Assembly: GCF_001411805.1 (NCBI RefSeq)
Contig: NZ_CP007213.1
Span: 1,860,001-1,924,000, forward strand
Source of the DNA: Burkholderia plantarii
Lineage (GTDB): Bacteria; Pseudomonadota; Gammaproteobacteria; Burkholderiales; Burkholderiaceae
DNA length: 64,000 nucleotides
Direction of reading: 5' to 3'
In this document: piece after piece, positions 8,708-17,167 of the stretch
How positions within the stretch are numbered: the first letter of the stretch is position 1
Layout: each line of letters begins with the position of its first letter
Program-made: the position numbers and the translations under genes
The notes under the pieces: model-generated
What the model was told of the DNA's origin: nothing
Seen by the model: only the letters and a program-made list of their open reading frames with translations
Databases searched by the model: none

Positions 8708-10201
8708 GTGGGCATGAATACCCAGGCAACGGGGCCGGCCGGGCCCGGCAAGCGCGACGCGCAGGCGCGGACCGTGCGCGCCACCGGCGCGGCCGCATGG
8801 TGGAGCGCGCTGATCGCGCCGCCGGACCGCTCGCCGCGGCGGCGCGTGATCGCGCTGGTCGAGACGCTGGTCTTCACGGTGGTGGTGCTCGCGCTGTGCC
8901 GCGCGTTCTCGGCCGACGATCCGCTGCTGATCCACGTCGGCTTCGGCTGGATCTGGCTCGCGCCGGTGGTGCTCGCGCTGCGCTACGGCTCGGTGTCGGG
9001 CCTCGTGTCCGGCTTCGTGGTGCTGGCCGCCTGGTATCTGCTGTATCCGGCCGTGCCGGTGCCGGTCGCCGCCGCGGGCGGCGCGGCCGCCTTCGCGGGC
9101 GAGACCACCTTCGTGCGGCCGTTCCCGATGGAGTTCTTCTTCGGCGGCTTCCTGCTCACGCTGCTGACCGGCCAGTTCGGCGACATCTGGATCGCGCGGC
9201 TGCGCCAGAACCGCATCGCCAACGATTACCTGTCCGAGCGCCTGTCGATCCTGACGCGCAACCAGTTCATGCTGCGGCTCTCGCACGAGCGGCTCGAACA
9301 GGACCTGCTGAGCCGCCCGGCCACGCTGCGCGATTCGCTCTCGCGGCTGCGCGCGGTGGTGTTCGACGCCACCCCGTCGGCGGCCGGGCAGGGCGAGGTC
9401 GCGCTGCGCGGCGCGCAGGCGTTTCTCGACGCGGCCGCGCAGGCGGTGCAGCTCGAGGTGGCGAGCGTGCACGCGTGGCGGCACGGCGCACCGGCCGCCG
9501 AGAGCGCCGCCGCGATCGGCGGCGCCGCGCCGCTCGACGTGAACGACCCGCTGGTGCGCGAGGCGATCGAGACGCGCAAGCTGGTCCACGTGGAGGCGCG
9601 CGGCGACGCGGCCGCCTCGATCGGCAGCCGTTATCTGGCCTGCGTGCCGCTGCTGGACGTGAAGGGCGCGCCGGTCGGCGTGATGACGATCGAGCGCATG
9701 CCGTTCCTCGCGCTCACGCGCGACAACCTGCAGTTCCTGCTGGTGCTCTGCAACTTCTACGCGGACGGCGTGCGCCATGCCGAGGTCACGCGCGAGATGC
9801 TGGCCGCGTTCCCCGACTGCCCGCACCGCTTCGCGCTCGACTATGCGCGGCTGGTCCACCTGCGTCGCGACTCCGGCGTGCTGTCGGCCGTCGTCACGCT
9901 GGTGTTCGACAGCGACGAGCGCGGCGCCGCGCTCTGCGAGCACGTGGTGCGCACGCGCCGCGCGCTCGACTCGCAGTGGGAGATCGTCGGCGCGCGCCGC
10001 CGTGCCGTGCTGACGCTGATGCCGCTGTCGGGCACGAGCGGCGTGGACGGCTACCTGATGCGGATCGAGGACAACCTGCGCGCGCAGTTCGGCGTCGATT
10101 TCGAGGGCGCGCACGTGGCCGTCTATTCGATGAACGTGCCGGCCGAGGACCCGATGCACCCGCTCGTCAAGCTGATGGAGCACTGCGGTGTCGCCGGCTG
10201 A
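8708..10201 (+). CDS. pelD: PelD, inner-membrane c-di-GMP receptor
   Basis: Post-translational switch of Pel synthesis: it binds cyclic-di-GMP and activates PelF. The 497-residue protein has about four transmembrane helices near residues 52-165, a GAF domain (residues ~210-360) and a degenerate GGDEF domain at the C-terminus. The catalytic GGDEF loop is absent. An RxxD inhibitory-site motif (RALD, residues 418-421) remains, in line with known c-di-GMP binding by PelD. A second ATG two codons on (8714) could equally be the start. It overlaps pelE by 14 bases. Confidence 0.9.
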   Translation: MGMNTQATGPAGPGKRDAQARTVRATGAAAWWSALIAPPDRSPRRRVIALVETLVFTVVVLALCRAFSADDPLLIHVGFGWIWLAPVVLALRYGSVSGLVSGFVVLAAWYLLYPAVPVPVAAAGGAAAFAGETTFVRPFPMEFFFGGFLLTLLTGQFGDIWIARLRQNRIANDYLSERLSILTRNQFMLRLSHERLEQDLLSRPATLRDSLSRLRAVVFDATPSAAGQGEVALRGAQAFLDAAAQAVQLEVASVHAWRHGAPAAESAAAIGGAAPLDVNDPLVREAIETRKLVHVEARGDAAASIGSRYLACVPLLDVKGAPVGVMTIERMPFLALTRDNLQFLLVLCNFYADGVRHAEVTREMLAAFPDCPHRFALDYARLVHLRRDSGVLSAVVTLVFDSDERGAALCEHVVRTRRALDSQWEIVGARRRAVLTLMPLSGTSGVDGYLMRIEDNLRAQFGVDFEGAHVAVYSMNVPAEDPMHPLVKLMEHCGVAG

Positions 10202-11402
10202 TCCGCGCCAACCCGGCGCATCGGGCAAGCCTGCCCCGGCCGCGCGCGGCCGCGACGCGGCGGGCGCCGTGCTGGCCGTGCTGCTGGTGGCGCTCGGCCT
10301 CGCGCTGCAGGGGTATGCGTGGCTGCTGACCGCGCGCAGCCTGCCGGACCCGTCGGCGCAATGGCTCTCGGGCCTGCCGGTGGCGGCCGAGGCGTCGGTG
10401 GCGGCGGTGGCCGTCAACACGCGGCTGGTGGCGATCTGCCTGGCGCTGCTGGCGGTGGCCGCGCTGCTGGTCACGGCCGGCAGCGCACGGCTGCTGCCGC
10501 GCGCGCTGCGGCCCGCCACCGCGCGCGGTCTGATGCTGCTCGGCTTCCTGAACTTCGCGGTGCCGTTCGGCGGCGTGATCTGCACGCTCGGCGCGTTCGC
10601 GCTCTCGCGCCTGCTGCCGGCCAACCGCGCGAGCCTCGCGGTGAGCACGGTGGAGGAACCCGAGTTCGCCGAATACCTGATCGGCTCGGTCTCGTATGGG
10701 CGCGGCGCGCGCCTGAAGGCCGAGCTGCGCAACGCCGAGGCCAGCGTCGATTTCCGCATGACCGCGCTGCTCGCGATGCAGTCGCTGCCGGTGCGCACCG
10801 TCTCGCCGATCCTGCAGGAGATGCTGGCCGATCCGCTCGACGACATCCGGCTGCTCGCCTACGGCAGCCTCGAAAGCAAGGAGAGGGCGCTGACCCAGCG
10901 CATCACCGCCGAGCGCGCGGCGCTGGAGGCGCTGGACGCCTCCGACGCCTCCAGCGCCCCCGGCGGCGGCGCGCGGCCGGCGGCCGAACGCGCCCGCATC
11001 AACAAGGTGCTCGCCGAGCTGTACGGCGAGCTGATCTACCAGCAACTGGTGACGGGCGACGTCTACGACAACGCGATCGCGCAGGCCGACCGCTTCGCCG
11101 AGGCCGCGCTCGCGCTGCTCCCCGACGACGCCGCGCTGTGGCGCCTGCGCGGCCGGCTCGCGCTGCTGCGGCGCGACCTGGACGCGGCCGATACGCTGCT
11201 GCAGCGCGCGATCGACAGCGGCTTCCCGCGCGACCGCCTGCTGCCGTATCTGGCCGAGTCCGCCTACTGGCGGCGCGATTTCGCGCGCGTGGCCAGCCTG
11301 CTCGGCGCGATGGGAGCGAGCGGCGTGCCGCCCGCGCTGCGCGCCGCGCTCGAATTCTGGCAGCCGGCCGCGGCCGCGCCGGCGCCGCAAGCCGATCAAT
11401 AA
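10188..11402 (+). CDS. pelE: PelE, inner-membrane TPR protein
   Basis: Component of the PelDEFG inner-membrane synthase/transport complex. The start is GTG, inside the end of pelD. Two hydrophobic helices (residues ~26-48 and ~80-100) plus a further hydrophobic stretch near 112-135 precede a soluble C-terminal part with TPR-like helices (residues ~270-385). At 404 residues it is longer than the ~330-residue Pseudomonas protein. The call rests on its position between clear pelD and pelF genes and on this architecture, since PelE is poorly conserved in sequence. Confidence 0.8.
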   Translation: MSPADPRQPGASGKPAPAARGRDAAGAVLAVLLVALGLALQGYAWLLTARSLPDPSAQWLSGLPVAAEASVAAVAVNTRLVAICLALLAVAALLVTAGSARLLPRALRPATARGLMLLGFLNFAVPFGGVICTLGAFALSRLLPANRASLAVSTVEEPEFAEYLIGSVSYGRGARLKAELRNAEASVDFRMTALLAMQSLPVRTVSPILQEMLADPLDDIRLLAYGSLESKERALTQRITAERAALEALDASDASSAPGGGARPAAERARINKVLAELYGELIYQQLVTGDVYDNAIAQADRFAEAALALLPDDAALWRLRGRLALLRRDLDAADTLLQRAIDSGFPRDRLLPYLAESAYWRRDFARVASLLGAMGASGVPPALRAALEFWQPAAAAPAPQADQ

Positions 11403-11406
11403 GCGG

Positions 11407-12993
11407 ATGACCAAGCCGATGTCGACACCGACCCCCCCCGCGCTGCCGCGCGCCGCCTCCGCCGACGTGCTGCTGCTGCTCGAGGGCACGTTCCCGTACG
11501 TGAGCGGCGGCGTGTCGAGCTGGGTCAACCAGATGATCCGCGCGTTCCCCGAGCGGAGCTTCGCGCTGTGCTTCCTCGGCAGCCGGCCGCAGGACTACGC
11601 GAAGCAGCACTACGCGCTGCCCGAGAACGTCGTGCATCTGGAGAACCACTACCTCTACGATTTCGCGCCGCCGCCGCTGGTGAAGAAGATGGGCGGCGAC
11701 GCCGACGCGTTCGCGCGCTCGGCGAAGCTGCACGAGACCATGCGCAACCCGGCGCTGCGCACGGTGGGCGCGCAGCTGCTCAAGCAGATGCTGGCCGACC
11801 TGAAGCCGGGCGGCGCGCTGGCCGAGGACGCGTTCCTCTATTCGAAGGAAGCCTGGGATTACCTGACCGAGCAATACCGCGCGCGCTGCACCGATCCGTC
11901 GTTCGTCGACTACTTCTGGACCGTGCGGATCATGCACAAGCCGCTCTGGCAGCTCGCGCGCGTGGCCGAAGGGCTGCCGGCCGGCCGGGTGCTGCATACC
12001 GTGTCCACCGGCTACGCGGGTTTCCTCGGCGCGCTCGCGCATTACCGCACCGGGCGCCCGCTGCTGGTGTCCGAGCACGGCATCTACACCAAGGAACGCA
12101 AGATCGACCTGTTCCAGAGCGAGTGGATCCGCGACAACCGCAGCATCTTCGAGCGCGACGTCTCGCAGGTCGGCTACTTCCGCGACCTGTGGGTGCGCTT
12201 CTTCCAGGCGCTCGGGCGCGCCTGCTACGACGCGGCCGACGACATCATCGCGCTCTACGAGGGCAACCGGCAGCGCCAGATCCTCGACGGCGCGCCGGCG
12301 CCGCGCACCGGCACGATCCCGAACGGCGTGAATCTCGGGCGCCTCGCGCCGCTGCGCGAGCGCCGCGCGGCCGGGGTGCCGAAGACGCTGTGCCTGATCG
12401 GCCGCGTGGTGCCGATCAAGGACATCAAGACCTTCATCCGCGCGATGCTGACCGTGCTGCGCCGGATGCCCGAGGCCGAGGCCTGGATCGCCGGCCCCGA
12501 GGACGAGGATCTGGCCTACGCGCAGGAGTGCCGCGCGCTGGTGGACAGCCTCGGCCTGAAGGACAAGGTGAAGTTCCTCGGCTTCCAGAAGATCGACGAG
12601 CTGCTGCCCAGGTGCGGGCTGCTGGTGCTCAGCTCGATCTCGGAGGCGCTGCCGCTGGTGGTGCTGGAAGGCTTCGCGGCCGGCGTGCCGTCGGTGACCA
12701 CCGACGTCGGTTCGTGCCGCCAGCTGATCGAGGGGCTGCCCGGCGAGGACGCCGCGCTCGGCGCGGCCGGCCGCGTGGTGCAGATCGCCGACCCGCGCGC
12801 GCTGGCCGAGGCCGCCATCGACCTGTTCGACGACGCCAACTGGCACGCGGCGCAGGCCGCCGGCGTGGCGCGCGTCGAGCGCTACTACACGCAGGACCGG
12901 ATGGTCGATTCGTACCGCGCGCTGTACCAGCGCCTGATGGCCGCTGACACCCGGCCGGCCGGGGACGGCGCGGCCGTCTCCACGTCTCGTTGA
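11407..12993 (+). CDS. pelF: PelF, GT4 glycosyltransferase of Pel synthesis
   Basis: Cytosolic glycosyltransferase that uses UDP-sugars to build the Pel chain. The 528-residue protein has the GT-B fold of family GT4. The N-terminal domain contains the conserved glycine-rich segment LLLEGTFPYVSGGVSSW, and the C-terminal domain has the donor-site motif E-x7-E in SISEALPLVVLEG. A second Met four codons in (11419) is an alternative start. It lies four bases after pelE, so translation is likely coupled. Confidence 0.93.
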   Translation: MTKPMSTPTPPALPRAASADVLLLLEGTFPYVSGGVSSWVNQMIRAFPERSFALCFLGSRPQDYAKQHYALPENVVHLENHYLYDFAPPPLVKKMGGDADAFARSAKLHETMRNPALRTVGAQLLKQMLADLKPGGALAEDAFLYSKEAWDYLTEQYRARCTDPSFVDYFWTVRIMHKPLWQLARVAEGLPAGRVLHTVSTGYAGFLGALAHYRTGRPLLVSEHGIYTKERKIDLFQSEWIRDNRSIFERDVSQVGYFRDLWVRFFQALGRACYDAADDIIALYEGNRQRQILDGAPAPRTGTIPNGVNLGRLAPLRERRAAGVPKTLCLIGRVVPIKDIKTFIRAMLTVLRRMPEAEAWIAGPEDEDLAYAQECRALVDSLGLKDKVKFLGFQKIDELLPRCGLLVLSSISEALPLVVLEGFAAGVPSVTTDVGSCRQLIEGLPGEDAALGAAGRVVQIADPRALAEAAIDLFDDANWHAAQAAGVARVERYYTQDRMVDSYRALYQRLMAADTRPAGDGAAVSTSR

Positions 12994-13008
12994 GGGGAGC
13001 GGCGAACC

Positions 13009-14379
13009 ATGGCCGGAATCGGATTCGAACTGCGCAAGATGCTCCGTCGCGACACGCTGACGGGGCTGATGCAGGCCTATACCTACGCGGGGCTGATCGG
13101 CGCCGGGCCGTGGGTGCTGTCGATCGTCGGGATCCTGCTGATCGGCGTGCTGAGCGTGCCGTTCGTGCAACCCAACGGCGCCGTCACGCAGTTCCAGGTG
13201 TCGGTCACGTACCTGATCGCGGTCTCGCTGGTGCTGACCGGGCCGCTGCAGCTCTGGTACACGCGCTTCACCTCGGACCGCCTGTTCGAGAAGCGCCGCG
13301 ACCTCGTGCTGCCGAACTTCCACGCCGTGATGGCGGTGGTGACGGTGGTGTCGGCCGTGGCGGGCGCGCTGGTGGTGCTGTTCGCGTTCGGCGGGCAGAC
13401 CGCCGCCTACCGGCTGCTGATGCTGGCCGGCTTCGTGGTGATGGGCAACATCTGGATCGCCACCATCTTCCTGTCGGGCATGAAGCGCTACGTGGCGATC
13501 ATCGTGGTGTTCTTCGTCGGCTACGCGGTCACCACGGTGGCCGCGCTGGCGCTCGACGGCTTCGGCCTCACGGGCCTGCTGGCCGGCTTCGTGGCGGGCC
13601 AGACGCTGCTGCTGTGCGGGCTGCTCGGGCTGATCTACCGCGACTTCGAGAGCGACCGCTTCATCTCGTTCGAGATCTTCGAGAAGCGCTACCGCTATCC
13701 GTCGCTGATGCTGATCGGGTTCCTCTACAACCTCGGCATCTGGATCGACAAGTTCATGTTCTGGTACACCACCGGCACCGGGCAGCCGGTGATCGGGCCG
13801 CTGCGCGCGTCGATCATCTACGACATTCCGGTGTTCCTCGCCTACCTCGCGATCATCCCGGGCATGGCGGTGTTCCTGCTGCGCATCGAGACCGATTTCG
13901 TCGAGTACTACGACGCGTTCTACGACGCGGTGCGCGGCGGCGCCTCGCTGCAGCACATCGAGCGCATGCAGCGCGCGATGGTGGAGGCGCTGCGCGATGG
14001 CGTGTGGGAGATCCTCAAGATCCAGGCGATGGCCGCGCTGCTGCTGTTCGCGGCCGCGCCCACGCTGCTGCACTGGCTGCACATTCCCGCGCTGTACCTG
14101 CCGCTGCTCTACATCGACGTGATCGCCGCCAGCATGCAGGTGGTGTTCATGGGCGTGATCAACGTGTTCTTCTACCTCGACAAGCGGCGCATCGTGCTGT
14201 GGCTGGTGGGCGGCTTCGTGCTGCTGAACGTGGCGCTGACCGCGCTGACGCTGGCCTCGAGCCCGGCCGCCTACGGCTACGGCTTCGCCGGCGCGCTGTT
14301 CGTGGTGATGCTGGCGAGCCTCTACTGGCTCGACCGCAAGCTCGACACGCTCGAGTACGAGACCTTCATGCTGCAGTGA
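13009..14379 (+). CDS. pelG: PelG, Wzx-like membrane transporter of Pel
   Basis: Inner-membrane protein of the MOP/polysaccharide-transporter superfamily, thought to carry Pel across the inner membrane with PelD, PelE and PelF. The 456 residues contain about twelve hydrophobic helices. The conserved opening MAGIGFELRKML is typical of PelG. A GAGGGGAG ribosome binding site lies 10 bases upstream. It is the last gene of the operon; no clear intrinsic terminator with a T-run follows it. Confidence 0.92.
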   Translation: MAGIGFELRKMLRRDTLTGLMQAYTYAGLIGAGPWVLSIVGILLIGVLSVPFVQPNGAVTQFQVSVTYLIAVSLVLTGPLQLWYTRFTSDRLFEKRRDLVLPNFHAVMAVVTVVSAVAGALVVLFAFGGQTAAYRLLMLAGFVVMGNIWIATIFLSGMKRYVAIIVVFFVGYAVTTVAALALDGFGLTGLLAGFVAGQTLLLCGLLGLIYRDFESDRFISFEIFEKRYRYPSLMLIGFLYNLGIWIDKFMFWYTTGTGQPVIGPLRASIIYDIPVFLAYLAIIPGMAVFLLRIETDFVEYYDAFYDAVRGGASLQHIERMQRAMVEALRDGVWEILKIQAMAALLLFAAAPTLLHWLHIPALYLPLLYIDVIAASMQVVFMGVINVFFYLDKRRIVLWLVGGFVLLNVALTALTLASSPAAYGYGFAGALFVVMLASLYWLDRKLDTLEYETFMLQ

Positions 14380-14537
14380 TGGCCGCCGGCGGCCGCTCGC
14401 CGCCCGTCGTCAACTGGCTGGCCCGACCCGCAGCGGGCGGCGGGGCCGTTCGACGGGGTTTGGAAAGCGGAAAGGAAGCCGCCTGGAAGCCGGATGTCAC
14501 GTGAAACCAGTCGCAATGCGCGGGTTCACGACGTCGA

Positions 14538-14561
14538 TTCGCATGCCGGTGCGTGAGTTCG
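14538..14561 (+). promoter_or_regulatory. TTCG-N16-TTCG (hrpII/PIP-type) box
   Basis: TTCG at 14538-14541 and TTCG at 14558-14561 are separated by exactly 16 bases. This is the hrpII-box layout recognised by HrpB-type AraC regulators of type III secretion regulons in Ralstonia and relatives. An AT-rich TGAAAT at 14592-14597, 30 bases after the box, is a near match to the expected -10 element. Transcription from there would leave about 125 bases of leader before the HrpK-like gene at 14728. Confidence 0.5.
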
Positions 14562-14727
14562 CACGGCTCGCCCACGCGTGTGGACGCCGCATGAAATGCT
14601 CGCGGTGCTGCCTGCCGGAGTGGGTCTCTTGCCTCCGATTCGACGGGGCCGCGCGACCGGTTCGAACCGCTTGCGCCCGAGACCGTTGCGGCGGGTTCAC
14701 AGGTTCATCCACGGGAGCGTGTCGGTT

Positions 14728-16200
14728 ATGGTCGGTCTGGTCACGAGCAGTTTCAACATGGGCATCGGGCCCGTGATTCCCTCGGCGGGCGAGCCGCTCG
14801 GCGGCGGCGCTTCGCCGGACTTCGGCGCGGCCGATCCGCAGACCGCCTCGGCGCTGCTGACCGTCATCATGCAGGCGTTGCAGCAATTGCAAAACGCGCT
14901 CGGCGACGGCGGCGCACCGTCGATGCCGGCCGCGACGCCGGAGGGCATGCCGGCGAACGCCGCCGCCTCGCCGTCGGGCGTCGCGAGCGCGCTGTCGGCC
15001 GCCACCGGCGGCACGACGGCCGCGGCGACGCCAGCCGGCAGCGGCACGCCGGGCGGCGCGTCGAGCAGCACGCCCGCCGCGGGCAGCAGCGGCGGCAGCG
15101 GCACCGCCGGCACGAATTCCGACCTCGAGAACGCGATGGCGCAGACCCAGGCCAAGGACCCGACGCTGTACGCGAAGACGATGAAGGACGCGCAGAGCGG
15201 CAACGGCAACGGGCTCGTCGAGGACGAACTGCAAGCCTACAAGGAAGGCGCGATCACGAAGCAGCAGGCCACCGAGGAGGTATCCGGCGCGCAGAGCCTG
15301 GCCAACCAGAACGGCGGCGGCCGGATCAACGGCAAGGTGCGCGGCGAGGCGCAGGACGCGCTCGGCAAGAACGTGATCGGCAAGGGGCAGACGCGCATCG
15401 AGCACGACATCGTCAAGGCGTTCGAGAGCTTCACGCCGATCGGCGCGATCATCAAGGGCTCGAAGGACAAGACCTCGAAGCAGGGCCCCGAGAACATCAT
15501 CCAGGCCGGCCAGGCCGTCACGCAACAGGCGTCGCAGACGGCGATGCAGGACATGCAGTCGGCCGACCCGAACCTTGCCGCCAAGTTCCAGCAGGACGCG
15601 CACAAGGGCGACGGCAATGCGATGGTCGAGGACATGGTGCAGCTCAAGAGCGAGGAGCAGAGCGGCCAGGTACCCGACACGTTCACCGACCAGGACGCGC
15701 AGATGCTCGGCAGCCAGGTCGGCAACTACGGCAAGGGCAAGGTGAATTCGCAGGAGGAGCAGTCGTTCACGCAGGCGTTCGGCGCCGACACGCTGTATCG
15801 CGGCTCGACACGCGGCTCGAAGGCGTTCAACAAGGTCGAGGATGCCGTCGGCGGCATCATGGGCAAGGTGGTCTCGCCCGTCACCGACACCGTGGGCGGC
15901 GTCGACAAGCTGGTCCACGGCGACATCAAGGGCGCGTTCAAGGAGTTCGGCAACGCGCTGGCCGGAGCCGCCACCGACGTGGCGATGGTGGTGGCGCCCG
16001 AGGCCGCGCCGGAGCTGGAGGTGGGCGCGATGGCGGCCGAGGGCGCGAGCGCGGCGGCCAGCGCCGACCGCGTGCTCGACCCGATCCTGAGCGGCGCGCG
16101 CACGCTCGGCAAGGCCAACGATCACGTCAACGACGCGAACGACGCCGTCAACATGCTGACCGGCAACAACAATAACGGCGGCGGCAGCCGCACGGCCTGA
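14728..16200 (+). CDS. HrpK/harpin-like putative type III secreted protein
   Basis: A 490-residue, Gly/Ala/Ser/Gln-rich protein without a Sec signal peptide, a composition typical of harpins and Hrp-secreted proteins. The start at 14728 is preferred because the longer frame from 14578 encodes an Arg-rich, unlikely leader. After a low-complexity N-terminus, two homologous units occur at residues ~144-212 and ~280-349. Each opens D-P-x-L-x-x-K, and each holds two glycine/asparagine-rich, EF-hand-like loops (for example SGNGNGLVEDEL and KGDGNAMVEDMV). The C-terminal third is helical and Ala-rich. The hrpII-type box upstream supports type III regulation. The family call is tentative; no secretion apparatus genes are in the window. 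Confidence 0.5.
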   Translation: MVGLVTSSFNMGIGPVIPSAGEPLGGGASPDFGAADPQTASALLTVIMQALQQLQNALGDGGAPSMPAATPEGMPANAAASPSGVASALSAATGGTTAAATPAGSGTPGGASSSTPAAGSSGGSGTAGTNSDLENAMAQTQAKDPTLYAKTMKDAQSGNGNGLVEDELQAYKEGAITKQQATEEVSGAQSLANQNGGGRINGKVRGEAQDALGKNVIGKGQTRIEHDIVKAFESFTPIGAIIKGSKDKTSKQGPENIIQAGQAVTQQASQTAMQDMQSADPNLAAKFQQDAHKGDGNAMVEDMVQLKSEEQSGQVPDTFTDQDAQMLGSQVGNYGKGKVNSQEEQSFTQAFGADTLYRGSTRGSKAFNKVEDAVGGIMGKVVSPVTDTVGGVDKLVHGDIKGAFKEFGNALAGAATDVAMVVAPEAAPELEVGAMAAEGASAAASADRVLDPILSGARTLGKANDHVNDANDAVNMLTGNNNNGGGSRTA

Positions 16201-16214
16201 CGCGGCGCCATGGT

Positions 16215-16233
16215 GCGGGCCTGGACGGCCCGC
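16215..16233 (+). terminator. hairpin after the HrpK-like gene
   Basis: GCGGGCC (16215-16221) and GGCCCGC (16227-16233) form a perfect 7-bp stem with a 5-base loop, 15 bases after the stop codon. There is no T-run, so it may act only as a 3' stability or Rho-assisted element. Confidence 0.35.
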
Positions 16234-16347
16234 GCCGGATCTCGTCCGGACCGGTCGGCGCGAGCCGGCCGTCCCGCAGCCGGCCCCGGCCCGGGCCGCC
16301 GTTCGCGCCCGGCGCGACGACGCGCGTCGCCTCGCGCCGCCCCGCCA

Positions 16348-17118
16348 TCACAGCACGTTCAGCATCGCCAGCGCGGTCTCCTGCAGCGGCGGCAGCACGC
16401 GCGCGAGCGCGGCGGCCGGCGCCTCGCCGCCGATCGGCATGTTGGTGCTGAGCGCGGCCACCACCTCGCCCTGCCGGTTCTTCAGCGGCACCGCGATGCC
16501 GCGCACGCCCACCTGCAACTGCTGCTCGATCAGCGCGTAGCCGTCCTCGCGCGCCTGCGCGATGGTCTGCTGCAGCCGCGTCTTGTTGGTCAGCGTATGG
16601 GGCGTGTAGGGCGGCAGTTCGGTCGTATCGAGCCAGGCGGCCACCTCGGCGGCGGCATGACGGTGCGCGAGCAGTACCACGCCGGCCGAGGCCAGCGGCG
16701 CCGGCACGCGTGCGCCGAGCACGAAGCCGGTGGTCATCACGCGCGACACGCCGTTGCGCGCGATCACCACCAGTTCCCAGTCGTCGAGCACGCTGACGTA
16801 GGCCGACTCGTTCAGCGTCGCGCTCAACTGCTGCAGATAGGGCTGCACCATGCGCGGCAGCCGCGCCGAATCGAAGTACGACCAGCCCACCCGCAGCACG
16901 CGCGGCGTGAGGCCGTAGAGCTTGCCGTCGGTGTGGACGTAGCCGAGCGATTCGAGCGTGAGCAGGTAGCGCCGCGCGGCGGTGCGCGTGAGACCGGTGC
17001 GCGCGGCCGCCTGGGTCGGCGTCATGCGCGCATGTTCGCTGTCGAATGCCTCGAGGATCATCAGGCCTTTTTCGAGGCCGGCGATCCAGTCGCGCCTGTC
17101 GAGCGGGGTCTTTTTCAT
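16348..17118 (-). CDS. IclR-family regulator, PcaR/PobR type
   Basis: Transcription regulator of 256 residues with an N-terminal winged helix-turn-helix (residues ~12-75) and a C-terminal IclR effector domain. The segments LTRTAARRYLLTLESLGYV and the C-terminal GVRGIAVPL are typical of the PcaR/PcaU/PobR branch, which senses aromatic acids or beta-ketoadipate. It lies 49 bases downstream of the MHS symporter gene on the same strand, so both are probably one transcript. Two PcaR-like boxes lie upstream of that operon, suggesting autoregulation. The effector cannot be read from the sequence. Confidence 0.85.
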   Translation of the reverse strand: MKKTPLDRRDWIAGLEKGLMILEAFDSEHARMTPTQAAARTGLTRTAARRYLLTLESLGYVHTDGKLYGLTPRVLRVGWSYFDSARLPRMVQPYLQQLSATLNESAYVSVLDDWELVVIARNGVSRVMTTGFVLGARVPAPLASAGVVLLAHRHAAAEVAAWLDTTELPPYTPHTLTNKTRLQQTIAQAREDGYALIEQQLQVGVRGIAVPLKNRQGEVVAALSTNMPIGGEAPAAALARVLPPLQETALAMLNVL

Positions 17119-17167
17119 CGGAACGGAAGGCGGCGGCCGCCGTCGCTGGCGCGAACGCCGGCGGCGT

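Noticed and set aside
14381..14394. 14-base GC palindrome after pelG as terminator
   Set aside because: Pure G/C repeat without loop or T-run; likely chance in this composition.
14639..14664. Second TTCG pair before the HrpK-like gene
   Set aside because: The spacer is 18 bases, not 16, so it does not fit the hrpII layout.
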